Shown here piece by piece: positions 1 through 6,112 of a stretch of DNA of 7,929 nucleotides; positions within the stretch are counted from its first letter, which is position 1; each line of letters starts with the position of its first letter. The DNA is taken from assembly GCA_013287025.1 (NCBI GenBank), contig JABDEN010000050.1:4579-12507 (forward strand), in the 5' to 3' direction. Below the pieces are notes generated by a model. That model was given only the letters and a program-made list of their open reading frames with translations. It was not told where the DNA came from and ran no database searches. The DNA comes from Gammaproteobacteria bacterium (lineage in GTDB: Bacteria > Pseudomonadota > Gammaproteobacteria > DSM-16500). The position numbers and the translations under genes were made by a program.

Positions 1-561
1 GAATTCTGTTGATGTTGTTTTTTTCCGCTTTTTAAAATTAGCTAATACTAAATCCTTTTTCTTACCGCTTTCTTCATCTTTTTTGATTTTAATAGTTAAA
101 TATTCTTCATCTATTTCATCATGAATTTGGCCCAATTGCGTTTTTAATAATTTAATATAATTATCTTTATTCTCATCAGGAGAAGATTGCAAAATATCTT
201 TTGCGTCAATCACTCCTTCATCATGTAATCTTCGCACGAGTGCTTCATCGATTTCGATGAGTAAAGCGCCGGGTTCCATTCCACCTGGTTTATCACCCAC
301 ATACATACGATTTCCCAAGATAGTCCCAGGAAAGAAACGTTCTAAACCTATTTTTTTCCCAGGTAAAGGAGGTTGGTCCAATTTTTCAAGACCGGTAATG
401 AATTTTGATTCTGCGGCATGAAAACTTTCTTGTAAGAAAAGAAGATTCTCCGTTTCTCTTGGAATAGCAAACATCGAAAAATCAGTACTATTAGTGTTTT
501 TATGATTTTTTTTAATTTCAGCATCTTTTAGAATGGGCTTTGAATTATCTCTTGGATCCAT
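1..561 (-). CDS. Hypothetical protein, 5' part only (cut by left edge)
   Basis: I do not recognise this protein. The frame runs open from ATG at 561 to the window edge, giving 187 codons with no stop, so the C-terminus is missing. The start is supported by a GAGGGG purine run about 8-10 bases upstream and by a consensus promoter at 599-626. The product is hydrophilic, with no signal peptide or membrane segment. Residues 1-30 are polar and probably disordered. A middle part (about 31-125) looks folded, with segments such as ERFFPGTILGNRMYVGD and GALLIEIDEALVRRLHDEG. From about 128 it becomes strongly charged and probably helical, ending in a Lys-rich stretch with a KKRKK cluster at 177-181. 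Its neighbour on the same strand, the amidohydrolase, is separated from it by a hairpin and by this gene's own promoter, so it is probably transcribed alone. It could be a secreted effector or a cytoplasmic protein; nothing visible decides. I am confident that it is coding, but its function is unknown. Confidence 0.8.
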   Translation of the reverse strand, partial: MDPRDNSKPILKDAEIKKNHKNTNSTDFSMFAIPRETENLLFLQESFHAAESKFITGLEKLDQPPLPGKKIGLERFFPGTILGNRMYVGDKPGGMEPGALLIEIDEALVRRLHDEGVIDAKDILQSSPDENKDNYIKLLKTQLGQIHDEIDEEYLTIKIKKDEESGKKKDLVLANFKKRKKTTSTEF

Positions 562-598
562 TGGATCTTCCCCTCGTTTCGATCTTAAATGTCTTATT

Positions 599-626
599 AT
601 TATACAAAATTATTATTATTTGTCAA
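599..626 (-). promoter_or_regulatory. Sigma70 promoter of the left-edge gene
   Basis: Read on the minus strand, TTGACA (621-626) and TATAAT (599-604) both match the sigma70 consensus exactly and are separated by 16 bp, one less than the optimum of 17. Transcription would start near 592, giving an untranslated leader of about 30 bases that contains the GAGGGG ribosome-binding site of the gene starting at 561. This is the strongest promoter in the window by sequence and suggests high or constitutive expression unless a repressor acts on it. Confidence 0.8.
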
Positions 627-648
627 AATAAATTCAACAAACGTATGA

Positions 649-669
649 TTTGATTGATTTTTAATCAAA
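649..669. repeat. Inverted repeat upstream of the 599-626 promoter
   Basis: The 7-bp arms TTTGATT (649-655) and AATCAAA (663-669) are perfect reverse complements with a 7-base spacer. The element lies about 23 bases upstream of the -35 box of the left-edge gene, where an activator site could sit. The sequence is very AT-rich here, so chance is a real alternative. Confidence 0.3.
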
Positions 670-735
670 ATATGTGTTGTATCAATAACTTATGAAAAAT
701 GAATACAAAGAGGGATTTAGCATAATAAAGAAGTG

Positions 736-762
736 CATTTACGGCTTTTTCGGCCGTAAATG
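736..762 (-). terminator. Hairpin terminator after the amidohydrolase gene
   Basis: The arms CATTTACGGC (736-745) and GCCGTAAATG (753-762) form a perfect 10-bp stem with a 7-base loop, starting 12 bases past the amidohydrolase stop. On the minus strand the following bases (CTTCTTTATTATG) give only a broken T-tract, so termination in that direction may be moderate. On the plus strand the tail is richer in T, so the hairpin could also block readthrough from the left. It separates the amidohydrolase from the downstream gene, which has its own promoter. Confidence 0.65.
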
Positions 763-774
763 ATGTTTTTGATT

Positions 775-2094
775 TTATTGATTAATTTTGTCGCCCCACG
801 CTTTCGCCTTCGCTTTTAATTCAGCTTCATCAAGGGTCGTTAATTTACGGTTATCTAATAACTTTTTCCCGCCTACCCAGACATCTGTCACTTGATGTCT
901 TCCGGCTGCGTAAACAATATGAGAAATGGGATGATAGGTTGGTAAGGTTTCGATTTCATCCATGTTAATGGCGATAAAATCGGCGAGCTTACCTTTTTTG
1001 AGGGAACCCCTTTCATGATGAACGTTCAATGCTTTGGCGCCATTTAATGTTGCCATTTGTAGAGCTTCATATGCCGATAAACTTTCTGGATTTTGCGTGC
1101 TATGTTTCGCTAAAAAAGCCGCAGTGCGCATTTCCCCTAACATATCCAAATCATTATTGCTGGCAGCGCCATCGGTGCCGAGGGCGACATTGACGCCTCG
1201 TGCAAGTAGTTCTGTGACGGGGCAAAGTCCACTTGCCAATTTCATGTTAGATTCAGGACAATGCACGACGTTAGGTTTATGTTTTTCAAGTAAATCTAAA
1301 TCATTTTCATCAGCATGTAACATATGCACCGCAATTAAACGGGGATTTAATAGCCCTAAATGTGCTAAGTGTGCGAGGGGACGACGTCCGGTTCGTTTTA
1401 ATAAAATATCCATTTCCGTTCGAGGTTCTTGCACGTGCATGTTCATTTGTAAATGATATTTTTCAGCAATATCATTTAATCGTAATAAATATTTATCATC
1501 GGTGACGGTATACATAGAATGTGCTGCGACGGTGATGGAAACGAGAGGGCTATTTTTATATTCTTGATAAAAAGCTTCCGCTTTCGCAAATTCTTCTTCA
1601 GCATCTTTTGCCCACTTTGTTTCAAAACTGATAACGTGCATCGAAATATGTCCACGAAGTCCTGCGATTTCTGTCGCCTTGGCAGTCGATGGCATATAAA
1701 AAAACATATCATTAAAAGAAGTCGTGCCACTTCGAATCATTTCAGCCATCGCAAAAAGGGAAGCGTCGAAAACAAATTCTTCTCCTAACCATTTTTTTTC
1801 TGCAGGCCAAATATGATTTTGCAGCCAATTCATTAACGCTAAATCATCTGCAAGTCCTCGAAAATAGTTCATCGGCACATGCGTATGCGTATTGATAAAT
1901 CCAGGGCAAATCGCATGTGAATCATAATGTTCTTCTTTCGTTGCGCTATACTGCTTCGACGCATCAGGACTAGGTAAAATATCAATGATTTTTTGATGTT
2001 GAATGACGAGCGCATGGTTCTCTAATACTTCATCTTTTGCTTCACAAGTAATAATCCACTTCGCATGAATAATTTGATCGCTGGTAGTTTTCAT
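775..2094 (-). CDS. mtaD: MTA/SAH deaminase-like TRZ/ATZ amidohydrolase
   Basis: This 439-residue protein is a full-length member of the metal-dependent amidohydrolase superfamily, TRZ/ATZ branch. Its members include 5-methylthioadenosine/S-adenosylhomocysteine deaminases, which convert the adenine moiety to hypoxanthine in the cytoplasm. Seen directly: the HxH metal motif in GFINTHTHVPM (H70, H72), then H220 and E223 in MHVQE, H257 in AVHMLH, the substrate-side segment VHCPESNMKLASG (277-289), and the metal-binding Asp D308 in GTDGAASNNDLDM. The C-terminal beta sandwich is present (GSLKKGKLADFIAI at 363-376). All expected metal and catalytic positions are intact. One oddity is AAHSMYTV at 190-197, where relatives as I recall them read more like APHAPYTV; the His (H192) and Tyr-Thr are kept. 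The start at 2094 lacks a clear ribosome-binding site, but a 30-codon ORF ends 12 bases upstream, so translation may be coupled. Other cytosine-, guanine- or triazine-type deaminases share this fold, so the exact substrate is inferred. Confidence 0.88.
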   Translation of the reverse strand: MKTTSDQIIHAKWIITCEAKDEVLENHALVIQHQKIIDILPSPDASKQYSATKEEHYDSHAICPGFINTHTHVPMNYFRGLADDLALMNWLQNHIWPAEKKWLGEEFVFDASLFAMAEMIRSGTTSFNDMFFYMPSTAKATEIAGLRGHISMHVISFETKWAKDAEEEFAKAEAFYQEYKNSPLVSITVAAHSMYTVTDDKYLLRLNDIAEKYHLQMNMHVQEPRTEMDILLKRTGRRPLAHLAHLGLLNPRLIAVHMLHADENDLDLLEKHKPNVVHCPESNMKLASGLCPVTELLARGVNVALGTDGAASNNDLDMLGEMRTAAFLAKHSTQNPESLSAYEALQMATLNGAKALNVHHERGSLKKGKLADFIAINMDEIETLPTYHPISHIVYAAGRHQVTDVWVGGKKLLDNRKLTTLDEAELKAKAKAWGDKINQ

Positions 2095-2106
2095 AGTATT
2101 TCGCTT

Positions 2107-2199
2107 TTAATTGATGGAATGTGTTAAGTTCTTTTCTGTTCTGACTGATTCCCATTCTTCATTTATTGCGTCTGAAGTAGGGTTATTTCGAGATTCCAT
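2107..2199 (-). CDS. 30-residue small ORF upstream of mtaD
   Basis: On the minus strand an ATG at 2199 opens 30 codons and stops with TAA at 2107-2109, 12 bases before the amidohydrolase start. The ribosome-binding site is good: an AAAGGA run about 8 bases before the ATG, better than anything in front of mtaD. The peptide (MESRNNPTSD..., ending HSIN) is polar and acidic in the middle (NEEWESVRTEK), with no membrane segment and no run of regulatory codons of the attenuator type. A promoter at 2230-2258 places the transcript start about 24 bases upstream. It could be a genuine small protein, a leader peptide that couples translation into mtaD, or simply the result of a good Shine-Dalgarno match. 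I do not recognise the peptide. Confidence 0.45.
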   Translation of the reverse strand: MESRNNPTSDAINEEWESVRTEKNLTHSIN

Positions 2200-2229
2200 G
2201 CTATATATCCTTTTTTTCCGTCAGTTTTT

Positions 2230-2258
2230 ATGATGTGATAAAGATTTTATAATGTCAA
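2230..2258 (-). promoter_or_regulatory. Promoter of the small ORF-mtaD unit
   Basis: On the minus strand a perfect TTGACA (2253-2258) stands 17 bp from CATCAT (2230-2235), which matches the -10 consensus at four of six positions. The start of transcription would be near 2223. The -35 box overlaps the start codon of the divergent transporter gene at 2252, so polymerase binding here would compete with transcription or translation initiation in the other direction. Confidence 0.5.
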
Positions 2259-3463
2259 AACTTTTTTACTTAAGGCGGGAGTACCGTCCAATGTATTTAT
2301 TTGCGCTATTTTTTGTATTGTACGAATTCACCACCTATGCTGCAAATGACATGATCATGCCGGGCATGATTCAAGTCATTCATCATTTTGGAAGTTCCGA
2401 ATATTATGTAGCCCTATCTTTTAGCCTTTATGTTTTAGGTAATGGTGCTTTTATTTTGCTGACAGGATTTTTATCTCAAAAATATGGAAATCGTAGGATA
2501 ATTCTCTGGGGTAATTTTTTATTTTGCATTTTCAGTGTATTGATTATTTTTAGCAAAAGCATTCATGAATTTTTAACCTGGCGTTTTTTGCAAGGGGCAG
2601 GCATGACCATCATTGCAACGAGTTATGCGCTGATACATGAAAAATTTAATGATAAAGATGCAATCAAGCTCATTGCGTTAATGGCAAATATAAGTATTTT
2701 AGCGCCTTTAATAGGGCCTGCGCTTGGTAGCTTAATTGTGAGTGTATTATCATGGCAATATGTATTCGTCGTTTCAGCTTTGTTAAGTTTGTTTACTTTT
2801 ATCGGATTATATCGATTCACTCCTAAAGATAGCTTGCGTAGACCACGCGCGACTATCGCGCACGTATTAAATCAATATGGTTCGCTTATAAAAAATAAAG
2901 AATTTATGATTGGCGTAATGGGTTCGATATTTATCATTTTACCTTTATTAATCTGGATTAGTCAGGCACCGAACTTAATTTTATATAAACTTCACTTGAA
3001 TTTTACACATTATGCTATTTATCAGGTAATCAGTATAGGTGGGCTAACGCTATCAAGTATTGTGATGCAATTTATTGTTGGAAAATATCGCTTATATGCA
3101 ATAGTTAAAGTGGGCACTTTATTTATGGTGATAGGTTTGCTCATCGTATTAACCACGTACACTGATATGAATGCAATTGTTATTGGCTTGTTTTTTTATG
3201 CATTTGGAATGGGTATCGCGAATGGATGTATTAATAGGCTCGTGATGACGCTTCCAGGATATTCTCAAAATATTCTTTCTTCCATGCTTGGATTTATTTT
3301 AAGTGTCGTTGTTGTGATAGGAATAAGTGTTATTAATGAATGGGTGAGTTACTTTGCATTTGCATTGGGAAGTTTTTCTTTATCGCTTTGTTTATGTGGT
3401 TTTATAGGTTTATTTATTGTTACAAAATTTATTTCATCCTACGCGAATCGGGAGTGGCATTAA
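2252..3463 (+). CDS. mdfA: MdfA-family multidrug/H+ antiporter (MFS)
   Basis: This 403-residue inner-membrane protein closely resembles E. coli MdfA, a proton-driven exporter of chloramphenicol and lipophilic cations with 410 residues. The TM1 signature LYEFTTYAANDMIMPGM carries both acidic residues of MdfA, E25 and D33 (E26 and D34 there). R111 in WRFLQG corresponds to MdfA R112. The antiporter motif C reads ALMANISILAPLIGPALG (142-159), and FFYAFGMGIANGCINRL (314-330) matches the TM10 region. About twelve hydrophobic segments are visible, in two halves split by a basic loop at 189-217. Motif A reads SQKYGNRR, with Gln at 75 where MdfA has Asp. The start at 2252 matches the MdfA N-terminus in length but lacks a ribosome-binding site. 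ATG 2291, 13 codons later, has a GGCGGGAG-like site and could be the true start. The gene is divergent from mtaD, and its last 30 bases overlap the ankyrin gene tail to tail. The family is secure; the substrate is not known. Confidence 0.9.
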   Translation: MSKLFYLRREYRPMYLFALFFVLYEFTTYAANDMIMPGMIQVIHHFGSSEYYVALSFSLYVLGNGAFILLTGFLSQKYGNRRIILWGNFLFCIFSVLIIFSKSIHEFLTWRFLQGAGMTIIATSYALIHEKFNDKDAIKLIALMANISILAPLIGPALGSLIVSVLSWQYVFVVSALLSLFTFIGLYRFTPKDSLRRPRATIAHVLNQYGSLIKNKEFMIGVMGSIFIILPLLIWISQAPNLILYKLHLNFTHYAIYQVISIGGLTLSSIVMQFIVGKYRLYAIVKVGTLFMVIGLLIVLTTYTDMNAIVIGLFFYAFGMGIANGCINRLVMTLPGYSQNILSSMLGFILSVVVVIGISVINEWVSYFAFALGSFSLSLCLCGFIGLFIVTKFISSYANREWH

Positions 3464-5857
3464 TAACGGTTCTGTCGGTATAACTTGATATTTGATTTGC
3501 CATCTCATTAATAATGCCATGGGTGATTTTTCGTAAAAACCATCAGCGATGAAGGGTACATCGGGTAACACTTGAATAATATTGTTTACAGAAATTTTGT
3601 AGTCTTCAATGATTTTTTCTTCCTTTTCTGTCGTATCAGCATCTCCGAAAGATTGATAAGTGGATTGCGTGATCACTTTAAGATTTTCTATTAATTCACT
3701 TTGTTTTTTTCCACAGTTTCGTCGAGGTAAGTCAATAAATTCTTTGATTTCCGCAGTGCATTTACGTAATGCGCGATAATTATTGAGGGATTTTTTGAAA
3801 TTCACATAATCTTCACGCAAACGTTTTAATTTGCCAAAGGCATTTGCATTAAAATCTGATGCTTTTAATTCTGAAAAAATACGATAAGATTTTAATATTT
3901 TTTTAATTTCGGGGAGGGTTTCTTTTGTAGTAAAATCAAATATAACATAAGTACCAGTGCATCCAGGAACTTTATACTCATGATTGACATTGACGTTTGC
4001 CTGCAATAATAGTTTTACCGTTTCAATTTGATTGGTTCCCACTGCTTTTAGTAATGGCGTGCAACCATTGACATAAGCTTTTTCGACATCAGCTTTTTTA
4101 TCTATTAACAATTTCGTTGCGGCTAAGTGGTGATTATTTATCGCAGCTAATAGCGGTGTTTTTCCACAACTTAAGGAAATATTTGGATTTGCTTTTTTTG
4201 TAAGTAACCATTCTACTGTTTTGGTATGACCATTTTGTGCGGCGAGAAAAATTGCGGTTTCATTTTTAGGGCCCTGATAATCTATATTCGAAATGCCGTG
4301 TTGAAAAAATAAATCTAACATTTCTATATTGCCATATTGTGCAGCTATTAAAAAAGGTGCGCGGAAATTATTTATTTTTACTTCAGGATCTGCTTTGGCT
4401 TTTAATAATAGCTTTATTATCGGTAAATTTTTATTGATAGTCGCAAAAGTCAATGGCATTTCACCTATTTCTGAATGGATATTGACATTGGCTTTGGCCT
4501 TGATAAGGATTTTTGTTGTTTGAAAATGACCGGTTTCTACGGCTGCGATAAGGGGAGTTTTTTTCCCCTTCGTTTCAATATCAACAAATATTTTCGCTTT
4601 TAATAAAATCCTAACGGTATGAGGAAACCCATGGAGCGCTGCAATATGAAGTGGAGATTCCTTTTGGTTTGTTAAAACATTTACATTTACTTTATTTCTT
4701 AATAATTCTTGAATGACTTTGGCATGACCAAATTGTGCCGCAACATAAAGTGCTGTAAATTTCTCGCTAAATTTTTCATCGATTAATGCGCTGTTTTCTA
4801 ATAATAATTTAACGCGATCAACATCACCCATTCTTGCGGCGATATGCAACCAACTTGTTCCAAAAGAATCTGCAAGTTTCGCTTTGGTTTTGTTAATGGT
4901 GTGTATGCGTTTCCATGATTTTTCTGAACGACATTTCTTGATGCATTGTAAAACAATTTTCTTATCGGAATTGCTTGAAAGAACGAGGGTATCAAACGGC
5001 AATGCGCCGAGATTGGCATATGATCTCCATATAAACTTTGCAATAACCGCTGGTTTATCGGTTGGTTTTTCTAAATCATTTAACTGATTAGAATCGACAA
5101 GTCGCCAATGTTTTATTGCAGGTTCAAAGATGACACTTTCAGTGTGATTTCCACCGCTGAATAAAAATATAACCGGATTTTGAATACGATATCGATTGAG
5201 ATATTTATTCAGAATCCGGACACATTCTTTGAGATCGTCTTCTGGTAAATTTTTTTGATATAAACCATGCCAACTAATGACTTTTTTTATAATAGGTTTT
5301 TCTATTCCATTTTTTGTGTCCATTAATGATTTGGGTAATATTTTTGGGAAAATTGAAATGGCATTTTGATTGTGAGGAAATTCTTTATAAGTGAACAAAT
5401 GTTTAATTATTCTGGAATCATGATAAATAATCATGGTTTGAAAAAAAGCTTCCATCATTAATAAATCTTGTTCTCGTATTGTTAAGTTATCGTCGATTTT
5501 TAAAAATGCAAGACTGAGTTCAACGTAATAATCTTTGCTTTCCTCGCTATTTAATTGTTTTTCAAAAGCAATATCAGGATTAAATGGTTTGGCTTTCCTC
5601 CATTTTGTTTGTATATCGGCGCGTGTATGGTGATGGAGTTGTTGTTGCTTTTCTCTTGCCTTATTAATTTCGCTTTGAAGTTCACCATCTGATATATTGG
5701 TGAGTAATCTTAATTTTCTGACGCAAGATATTAGACTTCCTCTAAAAATTTCTTGAGCAATGGCTAATGTAATTCCATAGCACAATCCTTCTTTTGTCAC
5801 GGAAGGAAGCTTTTTTATTTCAGAAATTTTATCTAATAATTTTGGATGTGAGAGCAT
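3434..5857 (-). CDS. Ankyrin-repeat protein with possible Cys-His-Asp protease-like N-domain (candidate effector)
   Basis: The product is 807 residues, with no signal peptide or membrane segment. Residues 1-330 form a non-repeat domain. It holds C26 in GLCYGITLAIAQ, H238 in SGGNHTESVIF and D255 in WRLVDSN. This order and spacing (His then Asp after 17 residues) recalls papain-like proteases such as the YopT/C58 group, and similar GLCYG-type domains occur, as I recall, in Legionella and Coxiella effectors. Residues 332-629 are nine consecutive ankyrin repeats of 33 residues (the sixth has 34), with typical TPLxxAAxxGH and LLLxxxAxxN patterns. Residues 630-807 are helical and charged, with many Lys and Glu. 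Ankyrin arrays bind proteins, so a host-cell target is likely, with delivery by a Dot/Icm-type system; this is inference. The start is fixed by an in-frame TAA 12 bases upstream and no other Met before C26, but no ribosome-binding site is visible. A Fur box lies 127 bp upstream. The last 30 bases overlap the transporter gene. Confidence 0.88.
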   Translation of the reverse strand: MLSHPKLLDKISEIKKLPSVTKEGLCYGITLAIAQEIFRGSLISCVRKLRLLTNISDGELQSEINKAREKQQQLHHHTRADIQTKWRKAKPFNPDIAFEKQLNSEESKDYYVELSLAFLKIDDNLTIREQDLLMMEAFFQTMIIYHDSRIIKHLFTYKEFPHNQNAISIFPKILPKSLMDTKNGIEKPIIKKVISWHGLYQKNLPEDDLKECVRILNKYLNRYRIQNPVIFLFSGGNHTESVIFEPAIKHWRLVDSNQLNDLEKPTDKPAVIAKFIWRSYANLGALPFDTLVLSSNSDKKIVLQCIKKCRSEKSWKRIHTINKTKAKLADSFGTSWLHIAARMGDVDRVKLLLENSALIDEKFSEKFTALYVAAQFGHAKVIQELLRNKVNVNVLTNQKESPLHIAALHGFPHTVRILLKAKIFVDIETKGKKTPLIAAVETGHFQTTKILIKAKANVNIHSEIGEMPLTFATINKNLPIIKLLLKAKADPEVKINNFRAPFLIAAQYGNIEMLDLFFQHGISNIDYQGPKNETAIFLAAQNGHTKTVEWLLTKKANPNISLSCGKTPLLAAINNHHLAATKLLIDKKADVEKAYVNGCTPLLKAVGTNQIETVKLLLQANVNVNHEYKVPGCTGTYVIFDFTTKETLPEIKKILKSYRIFSELKASDFNANAFGKLKRLREDYVNFKKSLNNYRALRKCTAEIKEFIDLPRRNCGKKQSELIENLKVITQSTYQSFGDADTTEKEEKIIEDYKISVNNIIQVLPDVPFIADGFYEKSPMALLMRWQIKYQVIPTEPLLMPLPIRVG

Positions 5858-5925
5858 TTGCGGGTGTTTTTAGTTAAATTTTGGTGAATTTTACACCAGA
5901 TCCAGGCGAGATAAAAGAGTTAAAT

Positions 5926-5937
5926 TCCAAGCTTGGA
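5926..5937. repeat. 12-bp perfect palindrome upstream of the ankyrin gene
   Basis: TCCAAGCTTGGA is a perfect 12-bp palindrome located about 70 bp upstream of the ankyrin gene start and between that start and the Fur box. It is more GC-rich than the surrounding sequence. It could be an operator half of a dimeric regulator, but it is short enough to arise by chance. Confidence 0.3.
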
Positions 5938-5983
5938 CGACTGGGGTTTATTATTTAATCTAAATAATGTATATAAAAGCTAG

Positions 5984-5998
5984 TGATAATCATTATCG
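5984..5998. promoter_or_regulatory. Fur box (iron-responsive operator)
   Basis: TGATAATCATTATCG matches the 7-1-7 Fur recognition pattern TGATAAT-N-ATTATCA at all but the last base. The core GATAATCATTATC is a perfect palindrome around a central C. Against the classical 19-bp E. coli consensus GATAATGATAATCATTATC, bases 5979-5997 agree at 17 positions. The box lies between the divergent ankyrin gene (start 127 bp to the left) and the ATPase gene (start 114 bp to the right), so either or both could be repressed when iron is plentiful. I could not place a convincing promoter around it. Confidence 0.65.
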
Positions 5999-6029
5999 CG
6001 GTAAAAGCGTTTAATCCACCTCCAAAACC

Positions 6030-6088
6030 AAATAACCTTGATTTTTAGTAAGTAAAGTGTAAAAATAACCTTGATTTTTAGTAAGTAA
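6030..6088. repeat. 33-bp-period tandem direct repeat upstream of the ATPase gene
   Basis: A 26-base sequence containing CCTTGATTTTTAGTAAG occurs identically at 6030-6055 and 6063-6088, giving a repeat period of 33 bp and about 1.8 copies. The second copy ends 24 bases before the ATPase start codon. Each copy carries TTGATT, a partial -35 box (6038-6043 and 6071-6076), but no good -10 follows at the right distance. On the minus strand the repeat reads in frame as LLTKNQGY twice, inside an antisense frame that I consider spurious. It is most likely an operator with two sites or a small sequence duplication. Confidence 0.8.
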
Positions 6089-6112
6089 TTTACCATTAAT
6101 CTGGGTTATTAA

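Noticed and set aside
1..6. EcoRI site at the very first base, suggesting a cloned restriction fragment
   Set aside because: Another GAATTC occurs at about 2324-2329 inside the transporter gene and the right end is not a site, so the coincidence carries no weight.
1034..1456. 140-codon plus-strand frame opposite the amidohydrolase
   Set aside because: It lies wholly antisense inside a strongly supported enzyme gene, has Cys- and Ser-rich shadow-like composition and no ribosome-binding site.
5882..5898. Short hairpin TGGTG-N7-CACCA upstream of the ankyrin gene
   Set aside because: A 5-bp stem with a 7-base loop is too weak to call a regulatory structure or terminator.
5882..5956. Plus-strand frame beginning TTG/GTG near 5882-5887 that reads VNFTPDPGEIKELNSKLGRL and ends in TAA
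   Set aside because: The composition looks protein-like and it could be a gene remnant, but it is only about 25 codons, has no ribosome-binding site, and I recognise no parent family.
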